A stretch of 64,000 nucleotides of DNA, from assembly GCA_019636795.1 (NCBI GenBank), contig JAHBWW010000003.1:310001-374000 (forward strand). The letters run 5' to 3'. Origin of the DNA: Phycisphaeraceae bacterium (lineage in GTDB: Bacteria; Planctomycetota; Phycisphaerae; Phycisphaerales; UBA1924). The notes beneath the pieces were generated by a model. The model had not been told where the DNA came from, did not search any database, and worked only from the letters and a program-made list of their open reading frames with translations. This document shows, in pieces, positions 16,115 to 25,190 of the stretch (within the stretch, counting starts at the first letter, position 1; each line of letters begins with the position of its first letter). A program made the translations under genes and the position numbers.

Positions 16115-18253
16115 TCAGGCTGCCGAAGCGGAAGTCGCGGCACCAACGAGTTCGACGGATTCAATCTCGACGCCGCTGAGGATTTCGTTGTAGCCCAGGA
16201 CTGAGACAGTCGGGAGCGAGCCTTCGATGATCTGGCGCACAACAGCTCGCACGCGAGGCGATGCGATGATCACGGGGGAAGCGCCGGTTCTGGTCAGGCC
16301 CTTTTCTATCGCGTCGGACAAGCGTTGCGCGATCTGGTTGGCGACGCGGGAAGGCATGTTGACCGTGGTGACGCCGCCGGTGCGATCAACAAACCCTTCG
16401 ATCTGATCTTCGAGTTCGGGGTCGATGGTGACGCAGACGATGCGTGGCTTGCCGGTTTCTGAGGTGACCGCATGGGCTTGACAGATCGAGCGTTTGAGCC
16501 CATTGCGAACGTACTCGGTCAGGACATCTGTATCGCGGGTTTTTGTGCCCCAGTCGGCGAGGACCTCGAGCACGGTTTCAAGGTCACGAATCGGGACACG
16601 CTCGCGAAGGAGGTTCTGGAGGACCTTCTGGAGTTCGCCGATTTTGACGATCGCAGGAACGGCCTCCTCGACCAGTTTGGGCGACTTGGACTTGAGGCCT
16701 TCGAGAAGGTTGTTGACTTCTTCGCGAGTCAGAAGTTCGTCGGCATGCGTGCGAACGACTTCGGTCATGTGCGTGGCTAGTACGCTGGTCGGATCGACAA
16801 CGGTGTAGTTGAGCGATTCGGCGCGGGGTTGCTGTTCGGGCTGGATCCAACGCGCTTCGAGGCCGAAGGCAGGCTCGCGAGTGGGAATGCCGTCGATCGT
16901 GCCCATCGCGATACCCGAATCCATGGCCATGAGCAATTCGGGGTGCAGCGATCCCGAGGCGATCGTGCTGCCCCGGATCTTGATGCGATATTCGCCGGAT
17001 TGCAACTGCATGTTGTCGCGGATGCGCACGGGAGGCATGACCAGACCCAGTTCGGCCGCCAGTTGCCGGCGAACAGCGCTGATGCGATCGAGCAGCGTGC
17101 CCCCCTGGTTGACGTCGATCAGCGGCACGAGGCCGTAGCCGACTTCGAGTTCAAGCACATCGACCTTGAGAAGGGTCTCGACGGGCGGGGGTTCATGCGA
17201 TGTGGATGCAGCGTCGGCTTGCATCGCGGCTTCAGTGGCGGCGTCGGCCCGACGGAAACGCCGCATCATGAACGCGATTCCACCGAGAACCATCGCTGTC
17301 GCGAGCAATGGCACAGTGGGCAGAGGCGTCAGACTGAGCAGCGCCAGGAAGGCAGCCGTAATGACAATGCCGCGCGGCTGGCTGATGAGCTGGCTTGTGA
17401 GTTCTTCGCCGAGATCCTTCTTTGAACCGGAACGGGTGACAATCAGGGCTGAGGCAATGGCGATAACGAACGAAGGCATCTGACTTGTCAAGCCGTCGCC
17501 GATGGTCAGTTTCGTGAACACCTGTGCGGTTTGACCGGCGGGCCACCCTCGTTCAATCGCTCCGACGGCGAATCCGCCGAGGATATTGATCGCGGTGATG
17601 ATGATGCCGGCAATCGCGTCGCCCTTGACGAACTTGCTGGCACCGTCCATCGCACCAAAAAAGTCGGCCTCGCGGGAAACCTCATCGCGGCGCGTGCGTG
17701 CTTCGGCCTCGTCGATGAGCCCGGCGCTCAGGTCCGAATCGATGGCCATCTGCTTGCCTGGCATCGCATCGAGCGTGAAGCGGGCTGCGACTTCGCTGAT
17801 GCGGCCGGCACCCTTCGTGACGACCATGAACTGCACGATCATCAGAATCAGAAAGATGATGACCCCAACGAACAGCGAATCACCGGCGACGAACGAGCCG
17901 AACGCGCTGATGACCTGTCCGGCTACGCCGATCGCTTCGGCCGGGCTGGCTGCATCGGCGGTCAGAATGAGGCGCGTCGATGCGATATTGAGGACGAGGC
18001 GAAACAATGTCACGCCCAGAAGAAGAGACGGAAACACCGAGAATTCAAGGGCTCGATTCAGGTAGATCGTGGTCAGAAGGACGATCACTGCGAGCGAAAT
18101 GTTGATCGCGATGAGAATATCCAGCAGCACCGGCGGCAAAGGGACAAGCAGGACCATCAAAAGCAGCACAAACGCGACGGGAACGATCAGCCCTCGGTGC
18201 GCACTCAGGCGGCGGATCAAACCGTCAAAACTGTTTGGCGAACTCGGTGACAC
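16115..18253 (-). CDS. flhA: Flagellar type III export gate protein FlhA
   Basis: Inner-membrane protein that forms the nonameric export ring and docks substrates and chaperones. About eight spans lie in residues 15-310, with the conserved FHIPEP region represented by FTLDAMPGKQMAIDSDLSAG and DFFGAMDGASKFVKGDAIAG. The cytoplasmic domain follows (residues 350-712). The ATG-less start is GTG at 18253, ten bases after GGAG; a TTG at 18262 abuts that GGAG and is less likely. It follows flhB by 15 bases. Confidence 0.96.
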   Translation of the reverse strand: MSPSSPNSFDGLIRRLSAHRGLIVPVAFVLLLMVLLVPLPPVLLDILIAINISLAVIVLLTTIYLNRALEFSVFPSLLLGVTLFRLVLNIASTRLILTADAASPAEAIGVAGQVISAFGSFVAGDSLFVGVIIFLILMIVQFMVVTKGAGRISEVAARFTLDAMPGKQMAIDSDLSAGLIDEAEARTRRDEVSREADFFGAMDGASKFVKGDAIAGIIITAINILGGFAVGAIERGWPAGQTAQVFTKLTIGDGLTSQMPSFVIAIASALIVTRSGSKKDLGEELTSQLISQPRGIVITAAFLALLSLTPLPTVPLLATAMVLGGIAFMMRRFRRADAATEAAMQADAASTSHEPPPVETLLKVDVLELEVGYGLVPLIDVNQGGTLLDRISAVRRQLAAELGLVMPPVRIRDNMQLQSGEYRIKIRGSTIASGSLHPELLMAMDSGIAMGTIDGIPTREPAFGLEARWIQPEQQPRAESLNYTVVDPTSVLATHMTEVVRTHADELLTREEVNNLLEGLKSKSPKLVEEAVPAIVKIGELQKVLQNLLRERVPIRDLETVLEVLADWGTKTRDTDVLTEYVRNGLKRSICQAHAVTSETGKPRIVCVTIDPELEDQIEGFVDRTGGVTTVNMPSRVANQIAQRLSDAIEKGLTRTGASPVIIASPRVRAVVRQIIEGSLPTVSVLGYNEILSGVEIESVELVGAATSASAA

Positions 18254-18268
18254 GATCGTCAATCTCCG

Positions 18269-19366
18269 TTATGCGGTGGCTGCTGCATGCGCTGCTGTGG
18301 GTGTCTGCTTCGATTCAAGGCGGTACACATACGCGAGGATTTCAGCAACTGCTTCGTAATGCTCGGGCGCGACCTGCTGCCCCACTTCGACTCCCCAATA
18401 CAGGGCGCGTGCGAGCGGAGGTCGGGCTATGACAGGAATGCCCGCGAGACGAGCAAGCTGCCGAATGCGAAGGGCGAGAAAATCTGCACCTTTGGCCACG
18501 ACCACGGGAGCATCCATCGTCGCATCGTCGTAGCGGATCGCGACACTGAAGTGCGTAGGGTTTGCGATGATAACATCGGCTTTGGGTACCGCCTGAGCGA
18601 TGCGCTGCATAGCAATCTCTCTCGCCATGCGGATGCGTTTGCCCTTCATTTGTGGATCACCTTCCATCGAGCGGCGCTCGTCCTTTACTTCCTGTTTTGT
18701 CATCTTCAAGTCGCGCTTGTGCTGCCAGCGCTGATAGACAAGGTCGATCAGTGCCAGAACCAGGAGCAGGACGATGAGCCAGACAGCCAGCTCGAATGCG
18801 GTTTGACCAATGACTCCAGCCGCCACGAAAAGGCCCATGCGGGGCAGGGCAATGAGCTCGGGAAGGTGCCTTGAGACGATCAGCCAAGCGACGCCGATCA
18901 CAACGATCAGCTTGAGGATATTGACGCCAGACTTGACGAGGCTGCGCATACCAAAGATGCGCTTGATACCGGCCACTGGGCTGAGTTGCGAAATCTTGGG
19001 TTTGAGAGGTTTGAGTGTCAGAAGAAAGCCCACCTGCGTGAGCTGTGTGATGTAGGCCCCTAGAAAGACGAGGGCAAAGACTGGAGCAACGAGCAGGCCG
19101 GCCGTGAACGCGACATGTACGACACTCGCGGTCAGCGTATCAACGGCAAGAGGCGTGCCGAATCGATCGAGCAACAGTGTTTCACGCATGAGTCGTGCAA
19201 GACCCATACCGATATCAGAGCCAAACACAAGCATCAGAATCAGCGCGACCGCAAGTCCCACAGCGGCGTTGATGTCCTGGCTTTTGGCGACTTGACCTCG
19301 GCCGCGCGCATCAGCCAGTCGCTTTGGCGTTGCATCTTCAGTTTTTTCGCCCATGTCATTGGCCAC
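18269..19366 (-). CDS. flhB: Flagellar type III export switch protein FlhB
   Basis: Membrane protein whose cytoplasmic domain cleaves itself to switch export from rod/hook to filament substrates. The N-terminus EKTEDATPKRLADARGRGQV is classic; four membrane spans lie in residues 35-215. The self-cleavage site NPTH is intact at 269-272 (IIANPTHFSVAIRYD). 365 aa, normal length. The start is GTG at 19366 with AAAGG nine bases upstream; an ATG lies four codons in. The C-terminal substrate-specificity partner fliK is in the same locus. Confidence 0.97.
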   Translation of the reverse strand: MANDMGEKTEDATPKRLADARGRGQVAKSQDINAAVGLAVALILMLVFGSDIGMGLARLMRETLLLDRFGTPLAVDTLTASVVHVAFTAGLLVAPVFALVFLGAYITQLTQVGFLLTLKPLKPKISQLSPVAGIKRIFGMRSLVKSGVNILKLIVVIGVAWLIVSRHLPELIALPRMGLFVAAGVIGQTAFELAVWLIVLLLVLALIDLVYQRWQHKRDLKMTKQEVKDERRSMEGDPQMKGKRIRMAREIAMQRIAQAVPKADVIIANPTHFSVAIRYDDATMDAPVVVAKGADFLALRIRQLARLAGIPVIARPPLARALYWGVEVGQQVAPEHYEAVAEILAYVYRLESKQTPTAAHAAATA

Positions 19367-19387
19367 ACCAACCCGCCTTTCTCATCA

Positions 19388-20176
19388 TCACGGAGTCAGC
19401 CCATCGGACCAGAGCACGAGTTCGTGCAGCATTGCAAGGGATTCATCACGAAGTACCGAGTCGATCGTGCCCAGTGCGATCGCGAATATTGAAAGTCCAG
19501 TCAGAATCTTGGCGGCAAAACCAACTGAGAGAATGTTGATCTGTGGCATGGTCTTCATGACGAAACCCATCGATATGAGAGAGAGCATGATCGCGCCAAT
19601 CACCGGGGCTGCCAGTCGGAGCGAAAGTTCGAATCCGGAACCGATGAGGCTGACCAACAGTTCAAGCGGGACGTGATCGGCTGCGAAACCACCGACCGGA
19701 ATGCGCTCGAATGTGGTGATCAGTGAGATGAAGACGAGATCGATTCCTCCTGCTGCGACATATGCCGTGATTCCGAGGATGAACATCATCTGGCTGACGA
19801 CGTCGCTGCTTCCCTCCATTTCGGGGTTGAAGGCTTGCGCGAGGCCCAGACCCATCTGATATCCCATGAGGTATCCGGCCATCTGCATGACGAAAACTGG
19901 CATGATTGCGATCAGTCCGATACTCAGACCGATCAGTAGTTCGCTGAACATGACAAACGCCAGTGAGCCGAGATCGAGCGGGATTGGTGTCGCAAAGTAT
20001 GAAGGCGGCGCCGAAGGAAAGATTGCGAGCGCGAGAAAGAACACGAACAGGGCCATGGCAGTGCGTGGAACGGCCACACTCGTCAGCAGCGGAGTGAATA
20101 GAAATATACCAACAACACGCGAAAGCGTGAACATGAAGGGGACGATCAGGGGCTCAAGAAACTGAATGAAGGGCAT
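19388..20176 (-). CDS. fliR: Flagellar export channel protein FliR
   Basis: Part of the FliPQR export channel. 262 residues, largely hydrophobic, beginning MPFIQFLEPLIVPFMFTLSR, with conserved MAGYLMGYQMGLGLAQAFNP and IGSGFELSLRLAAPVIGAIM and C-terminal TGLSIFAIALGT. I chose ATG at 20176, which places the first span at the usual position. A TTG at 20188 overlapping the fliQ stop (TTGA) is a real alternative that would add four residues. No strong RBS is visible for either, suggesting coupling to fliQ. Confidence 0.94.
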   Translation of the reverse strand: MPFIQFLEPLIVPFMFTLSRVVGIFLFTPLLTSVAVPRTAMALFVFFLALAIFPSAPPSYFATPIPLDLGSLAFVMFSELLIGLSIGLIAIMPVFVMQMAGYLMGYQMGLGLAQAFNPEMEGSSDVVSQMMFILGITAYVAAGGIDLVFISLITTFERIPVGGFAADHVPLELLVSLIGSGFELSLRLAAPVIGAIMLSLISMGFVMKTMPQINILSVGFAAKILTGLSIFAIALGTIDSVLRDESLAMLHELVLWSDGLTP

Positions 20177-20184
20177 GAATCCGC

Positions 20185-20442
20185 TCAAAACAGCAGCAAA
20201 CGTTCAGTGGTGAACTCGATGAGTTGCATCGCTACCCAAGGCAAGAGCATCGCGGCAACAAGAATCATGATCGTGATTTTGGGAACGAATGTCAGGGTCT
20301 GATCCTGGATGCTCGTCACTGATTGAATAAGGCTGATAATCAGCCCGACCGACATGCCAGCCAGAAGTATTGGCGCGGCGATCTTGAGCACAATCAACAG
20401 CGTGTCTCGCACGAGATATACGCTCGCTTCGTCATACATCAT
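20185..20442 (-). CDS. fliQ: Flagellar export channel protein FliQ
   Basis: 85 residues with two membrane hairpins: LLIVLKIAAPILLAGMSVGL and ITIMILVAAMLLPWVAMQLI. The signature SVGLIISLIQSVTSIQDQTL sits between them. It forms the export channel with FliP and FliR. ATG at 20442 with AAGGAG eight bases upstream. It overlaps the fliP 3' end by 11 bases and is followed immediately by fliR. Confidence 0.96.
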   Translation of the reverse strand: MMYDEASVYLVRDTLLIVLKIAAPILLAGMSVGLIISLIQSVTSIQDQTLTFVPKITIMILVAAMLLPWVAMQLIEFTTERLLLF

Positions 20443-21445
20443 GCTTCGACTCCTTAAGCAGCGGATGCGGATTCCTGCCTGGTCGAGGTCTGCGGATGTA
20501 GCACACAAGGAGAATGGCCGGGATCATTGCCGTCTGCGCCGACGCCCGCCCGCTCATGCCCTCCTGCACAAAAGTTTCCATCAGACTACCGACGACCAGT
20601 GTCCAACCATCGACGAGCACAAAGAGCAGCAACTTGAATGGAAGCGAGATCAACACCGGTGGGAGCATCATCATGCTCATCGAAATCAGCAGACTCGCAA
20701 TCACCATGTCGATCACGAGAAACGGCAGATATATGCGAAATCCGAGAAGAAACGCGACTTTGAGCTCGCTGAGCATGTACGCGGGAATCAACGTCACCAT
20801 GTCAACATCGGCTCGTGTCATTTCTGACGGGCGAGTGGTATCGTGTCCGCGATAGTTCATCACGGTGTATACGCTCGACCAGTTGCCGGTTGCCTCGATC
20901 TGGTCAAACATGTAATCGCGGAGCGGCTGCTTTGCTGCGCTCCAGAGTGTGTCATAATCGCGAATTTCGCCCTCACGGTACGGCACTATCGCTTCGTTCC
21001 AAATTCGGTCGATCGTCGGCGACATCACGAGCAATGTCATAAACAGTGCCAGCCCCGTGACAACCTGAGGCGGGGGGAGTGACTGGGTGCCCATCGCCTG
21101 CTTGAGCAGCGCAAGGACAATCAGAATCCGCACGAAGCATGTCGTCATGAGCAGAATTGACGGGACCAGCGAGATCACCGTCAACATCAACATGACATTG
21201 ACTGCAACAGACAGCCCGGGGCGCTCTTCGAAGGATTCGCCATCGCCGCGTGAGGGCTCAATCAGGCCTGACGCATCAGCCAGCACACGCACGGGATTGA
21301 TGCGCGAGGCAGAAGTTGGGAGTTCAACACGGCTTGACTCGCGCGAGGGCAATGCAGCGGGCGAAGGATCGGCAGGCGGGCCGAAATCTTGCGCGACTGC
21401 GAATGCGCAGAAGCATGCCAGAATGAGGGCGATGAGTCGTATCAA
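20432..21445 (-). CDS. fliP: Flagellar export channel protein FliP, extended
   Basis: Core FliP is recognisable from about residue 80: SLVPSILLMTTCFVRILIVL, LALFMTLLVMSPTIDRIW, YMLSELKVAFLLGFRIYLPF and FKLLLFVLVDGWTLVVGSL. A cleavable signal peptide begins the protein (MIRLIALILACFCAFAVAQ), as in other FliPs. The 337 aa exceed the usual 245: about 55 extra polar residues follow the signal, and about 43 residues, including hydrophobic AMIPAILLVCYI, extend past the usual end. The start is TTG at 21445 overlapping the fliO stop (TTGA), with AAGGG nine bases upstream. Confidence 0.95.
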   Translation of the reverse strand: MIRLIALILACFCAFAVAQDFGPPADPSPAALPSRESSRVELPTSASRINPVRVLADASGLIEPSRGDGESFEERPGLSVAVNVMLMLTVISLVPSILLMTTCFVRILIVLALLKQAMGTQSLPPPQVVTGLALFMTLLVMSPTIDRIWNEAIVPYREGEIRDYDTLWSAAKQPLRDYMFDQIEATGNWSSVYTVMNYRGHDTTRPSEMTRADVDMVTLIPAYMLSELKVAFLLGFRIYLPFLVIDMVIASLLISMSMMMLPPVLISLPFKLLLFVLVDGWTLVVGSLMETFVQEGMSGRASAQTAMIPAILLVCYIRRPRPGRNPHPLLKESKHDV

Positions 21446-22236
21446 GCGAGGGTTCCCTTCTCCCGCATTGCCGCGAGTCGAGCGCGGAGTCTTCCGATTG
21501 CCGGGTCTGGCTCGACATCTTCTGATGCAGATCGCGTGGGAATCTGAATGCGTTCATCGCGCCACTCGACCGAATCGCCCTCGGCGGTGGTGAATCTTAA
21601 TTCAGACTCTGCTGGTTGAACCGGTGCTTGCTGGTCGAGTTCGACCATTGCAGCCTTGAAAGCAGAAACGCTCGATTCACCATCAGACTGGCGTACAGCA
21701 CGCAGAATCGTTGCGACCTCATCCGGATCGCTGATCTCGGCAAGTGTAACCATCGCACCGGAACCTGATCTCACGCTGCTCGATTGGCAGACAAGCAACA
21801 CACGCCTCCCGACACGCAGCAGCACAAGCCGCTGTGTGCGTGCGACTGGATAGCGAGCGAGAATTTCGAGTACGCCTGATGGTGCACGACCTGCAGCGCC
21901 CAACGCCGCCATGAGCCCGCCGCGGCGTGTGGCAATCCGCTTCCAGACGAGTGCCCCAATGTATGCCAGGCCCACGACGACCACAAGTGATGCCAGCGTG
22001 CGGCTCAGCCCGAGCCCACTCCTGGCGGAGTCCTGTGCGGCTAGCGAGCGAGACTCACGCTCCGCGCTGTGCAACGATCGCTCAGATCTGGGGCCCAGCG
22101 GGAGAGATTCTGCTGGCACCGATTGGGCCGGCTCATGCGAAGATTCGGCCAATGGCTCTTGTGCCTGTGCCCGCACTGGCGCAGCAGCGCCGCTTGCAAT
22201 TCCCACGATGCAACACAGGGCAACAACTTTGAACAT
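21442..22236 (-). CDS. fliO: Flagellar biosynthesis protein FliO
   Basis: Small membrane protein that assists assembly of the FliP ring. 264 aa: signal peptide (MFKVVALCCIVGIASGAAAP), a Ser/Glu-rich linker, one span (about 81-98, LASLVVVVGLAYIGALVW) and a cytoplasmic domain with YPVARTQRLVLLRVGRRVLL, the FliO hallmark. The C-terminal tail is longer than usual. The ATG at 22236 has GGAGG nine bases upstream and gives the signal peptide; in-frame ATG (22254) and TTG (22260) lie further up. The stop overlaps the fliP start. Confidence 0.88.
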   Translation of the reverse strand: MFKVVALCCIVGIASGAAAPVRAQAQEPLAESSHEPAQSVPAESLPLGPRSERSLHSAERESRSLAAQDSARSGLGLSRTLASLVVVVGLAYIGALVWKRIATRRGGLMAALGAAGRAPSGVLEILARYPVARTQRLVLLRVGRRVLLVCQSSSVRSGSGAMVTLAEISDPDEVATILRAVRQSDGESSVSAFKAAMVELDQQAPVQPAESELRFTTAEGDSVEWRDERIQIPTRSASEDVEPDPAIGRLRARLAAMREKGTLA

Positions 22237-22284
22237 GTCGCGGATCCTCCGCATCTTCAATCACGCCCTCCTGGCGTTGAACAT

Positions 22285-22866
22285 TTACGCTCTTTTCGCG
22301 ACGACCTTCTCATCGAGGCTCAGAATTTCGCTGATTCGTACACAGAAACTCTCGTTGAGAACCAGCACTTCGCCGCGGGCAACGTGCCGATCATTGATGT
22401 ACACGTCAACCGGATCTCCTGCGAGCTTGTCCAGTTCCACAACCGCGCCCTCGCCGAGCCTAAGGACATCCTCAACAAGCATGCGTGTGCGACCGAGTTC
22501 GATCTTGACATTCAGATTCACATCGCTGAGCAGTTGCAGTTCATCGGGCGTCTGACGAAACCCAGCGTCCGCAAAAGTCGGAACTGCAAAGGCTTCGAGG
22601 ACTGAACCCGGTACAAATGGTGTGCTCCCACCGACTGCGCGAGCAGCTTCACCTTGGGCTTCGCGGGCGGTCGCGCGAGCGGCAGCGAGTGCCTGCTCGG
22701 CCTCTGCACCACCCACAGCAGGCGATGAGTGCGATTCCTGTGCTACCTTGTCGACCGACAACTGCGCTGCACGCAGGGCTGCCTCGGTATTCGAAGCCGC
22801 CGATTCCGGTGTTACGTCTGCCGGATTCGCCCCTTGATCGCTTCGAATTTCATCGTTCTCAGACAT
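22285..22866 (-). CDS. fliN: Flagellar motor switch protein FliN
   Basis: C-ring component that forms the base of the rotor and binds FliH. The C-terminal SpoA/surface-presentation domain is clear (about 108-185): [40 protein letters not shown] and [20 protein letters not shown]. The N-terminal 100 residues are Ala/Glu-rich and low in complexity, an extension beyond the usual 100-140 aa protein. GGAG lies six bases before the ATG at 22866. It directly follows fliL, where fliM would normally intervene. Confidence 0.93.
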   Translation of the reverse strand: MSENDEIRSDQGANPADVTPESAASNTEAALRAAQLSVDKVAQESHSSPAVGGAEAEQALAAARATAREAQGEAARAVGGSTPFVPGSVLEAFAVPTFADAGFRQTPDELQLLSDVNLNVKIELGRTRMLVEDVLRLGEGAVVELDKLAGDPVDVYINDRHVARGEVLVLNESFCVRISEILSLDEKVVAKRA

Positions 22867-23006
22867 GCACGCTCCATCCAGTACACGAACCGATTCTGGC
22901 TCGATAGCGGGAGCATCGGATGCACCGTCAGCTTTGGATTGACTTTGCCGGGGGCGGTGCAATGCCGCGCAAAAATGGCCGGTTCGTGCGCAGTTTTAGC
23001 TGGCAC

Positions 23007-23528
23007 TCAGCCCGCAGTGTTGATCCCCGTGCATTTGGGGATGATGACCCGTTCGATCAGTGGCAGGTCGTCGCGGTCAGTGCCAAACACCTCGTTCAGA
23101 TAGGCCGTCAACTGACGTGTGAGCGTATCGAGCCCCGGCTCGTTGCGTAGATGCGTGTCCTGGGCACGGCGAAAGATCTGCGAGACACCCTCCTTGATCT
23201 CGGCTTCGCGACGCGACATAACGTCGCCCACCCTCGACACGTTCTTGTTGCGAACCTTGAGAAAGATCGCCGTGTCCCACAACCAAATGGTTCCCGAACT
23301 GACATTCGGGAATCGATCCTCTATGAGCACGATCTCGCGAGTCTGCTCACGCTCGGCCTCGGCCTCCCCATGCAGCGTCTTGGCGCTTGAATGCGAACTG
23401 GCGGTCATTGACACAAGGAAGTACACCGCTGCTCCCTCAGCCAGCATGATGCCCGCGATAATGCCCAGCATCTTGACGCTCAACTTTCCAGACTTGGTCG
23501 GAGAACTCTGTGCTTCGGGTTCGGCCAT
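23007..23528 (-). CDS. fliL: FliL-like flagellar basal-body protein
   Basis: 173 aa single-pass membrane protein around the stator: span at about 18-42 (VKMLGIIAGIMLAEGAAVYF). The periplasmic domain has IWLWDTAIFLKVRNKNVSRV, REAEIKEGVSQIFRRAQDTH and, at the end, LTAYLNEVFGTDRDDLPLIE. The sequence is diverged from enterobacterial FliL, but topology and position downstream of motB support the call. RBS AGGAG before the ATG at 23528. A 140-base gap separates it from fliN. Confidence 0.8.
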   Translation of the reverse strand: MAEPEAQSSPTKSGKLSVKMLGIIAGIMLAEGAAVYFLVSMTASSHSSAKTLHGEAEAEREQTREIVLIEDRFPNVSSGTIWLWDTAIFLKVRNKNVSRVGDVMSRREAEIKEGVSQIFRRAQDTHLRNEPGLDTLTRQLTAYLNEVFGTDRDDLPLIERVIIPKCTGINTAG

Positions 23529-23552
23529 TGTGCGTGCTCCTGATGGGCTGAA

Positions 23553-24299
23553 CTACGGATTGCGCCCTGTGAAGGACGGATCCGGATGAATCTGATCAAC
23601 GGTCTGGCCGGTCTGATACAACTGAACCCTGCGATTTGACGCCGATGCGTCTCCGACATCGAGGGTTCCGCTGCGCGGCTCCTGATCGCCGGACGCGACA
23701 ATGCGCAGAATCTGCGGACTGACTTCGCAATCCTGCACCAGGTACTGCGCAACGGCCTCGGCCCTGCGAAAGGACAACTCGGCATGCGATAGTCCGGAAA
23801 GTCGATCGGGCGAACCCCAAGAGTGTCCTGTGACCTGAACCACATAACGCTGATCGCGGATTAATGGTGCGATCTCGAACTTGAGCGTGCGCTGCACCGC
23901 CAGGGACAGTTCATACGACCCGGGATCGAACGGCAACACTCCGCCGATCGCTGCTCGCTCGGATTGATGAATCACTGTTGCACGAGGTGCCTGACCGGAG
24001 ACGTTCGGCGTTGTTGTCTCGTCGGTGTTCTTGCGCTGGGCGGCACGCTTTGCACGTTCAGGATCATTCGAGATGATTGAGTTCGTGATTTCCGCCTTCA
24101 GGTCGGCAAGCCCGATGCCACCGGTCGAGCCGAGCGCTTCTTTGATAGCATCGAGCACGCGGCGATACTCGCGCGGTTGCTTGAGTTCACTGAATGCAGC
24201 CAGCAGGATAAAGAAGCAGAGCAACAGCGACATCAAGTCCCCGTAGGTCAAGACCCACTCAGGAACACCGGGCTGACTGATTGGACGCCGCTTGCCCAT
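23553..24299 (-). CDS. motB: Flagellar stator protein MotB
   Basis: Stator subunit that anchors the ion channel to peptidoglycan. The single span (about 15-38) starts WVLTYGDLMSLLLCFFILLA and contains Asp21, the expected ion-binding residue. The OmpA-type peptidoglycan-binding domain follows (about 120-240): VTGHSWGSPDRLSGLSHAEL and RIVASGDQEP, ending with NRRVQL. 248 aa from the ATG at 24299; a GTG at 24305 is the alternative. No strong RBS, which fits coupling to motA 15 bases upstream. Confidence 0.95.
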   Translation of the reverse strand: MGKRRPISQPGVPEWVLTYGDLMSLLLCFFILLAAFSELKQPREYRRVLDAIKEALGSTGGIGLADLKAEITNSIISNDPERAKRAAQRKNTDETTTPNVSGQAPRATVIHQSERAAIGGVLPFDPGSYELSLAVQRTLKFEIAPLIRDQRYVVQVTGHSWGSPDRLSGLSHAELSFRRAEAVAQYLVQDCEVSPQILRIVASGDQEPRSGTLDVGDASASNRRVQLYQTGQTVDQIHPDPSFTGRNP

Positions 24300-24314
24300 G
24301 ACCACATCGCTGCG

Positions 24315-25094
24315 CTAGGCAGCGTCCTTCCTCTCGAGTTCAGCCCGCTTACCTGGAGGAAGATACGTCAGGAGTTTGCTTTCGACGACGCGCGGGTTAT
24401 CGCCAGACTGAATCGCCATCACGCCTGCAATCACGATCGTCTTGACCATGATTTCCTCGGTGTCGCGGGCTGAGAGTTTTTCAGCCAATGGACCGGTTAC
24501 CACGTTTGCGATAATCGCTCCGTACAGCGTCGTTATGAGGGCCACCGCCATGCCAGGGCCAATCTTCGACGGATCATCCATGTTGCTGAGCATAAAGATC
24601 AGACCCATGAGAGTGCCGATCATTCCGAAAGCCGGCGCGTATCGCCCGGTTGTATCGAGAATCTGCTTTCCCTGAGCATGGCGATCAATCAAGGCTTCGA
24701 GTTCTGTCTCCATAATGGAGTTGATCAATTCCGGGTCTGTGCCGTCCACCGCCATCTTCACGCCTCGAATGATGAACTCGTCTTTCATCTGAGGCACAAG
24801 ATTCTCGAGCGCGAGTATCCCCTCACGACGCGCGACTTCCGCATACCCAACAATGTCCTTGATTGTCGAGACGGGATCCACAGGCTTGCTGAAGATGCTC
24901 TTGAGAACGATCGAGTGCACTTTGGACACTCGCGCGATCGGAAATGACACGATAATGGCTCCGGCCGTTCCGCCGAACACCACTGCAATCGACGGCGCAT
25001 CAATCAGCGCGAGTGGATTCCCACCACCCAGGACAATGCCCGTACCGATGGCGATGAGAGCGATTGCAAGACCGGCCACGGTTCCGATATCCAC
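24315..25094 (-). CDS. motA: Flagellar stator protein MotA
   Basis: Ion-conducting stator subunit that acts on the rotor protein FliG. 259 aa with four spans; conserved segments are VVFGGTAGAIIVSFPIARVS, the cytoplasmic YAEVARREGILALE, and YAPAFGMIGTLMGLIFMLSN leading to MAVALITTLYGAIIANVVTG. Start is GTG at 25094 with GGAGG seven bases upstream. Ion specificity (H+ or Na+) cannot be read from sequence with confidence. A 96-base gap separates it from flbD. Confidence 0.96.
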   Translation of the reverse strand: MDIGTVAGLAIALIAIGTGIVLGGGNPLALIDAPSIAVVFGGTAGAIIVSFPIARVSKVHSIVLKSIFSKPVDPVSTIKDIVGYAEVARREGILALENLVPQMKDEFIIRGVKMAVDGTDPELINSIMETELEALIDRHAQGKQILDTTGRYAPAFGMIGTLMGLIFMLSNMDDPSKIGPGMAVALITTLYGAIIANVVTGPLAEKLSARDTEEIMVKTIVIAGVMAIQSGDNPRVVESKLLTYLPPGKRAELERKDAA

Positions 25095-25190
25095 GCACAG
25101 TCCTCCGTGACGCCAAACAAGGGTCCAACGCAGACCCCGTCACCTAGGAATCGGCTTGTCTTGGGCCCGACTTGATCGCCGATCGTCGGT

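Noticed and set aside
20177-20188. TTG start for fliR overlapping fliQ stop
   Set aside because: Kept as an alternative; the ATG at 20176 places the first membrane span where FliR has it, and TTG has no RBS.
22867-23006. Second sigma-54 promoter between fliL and fliN
   Set aside because: A GG-N10-GC spacing exists in CGGCCATTTTTGCGC but the TGGCAC and TTGC halves do not match.
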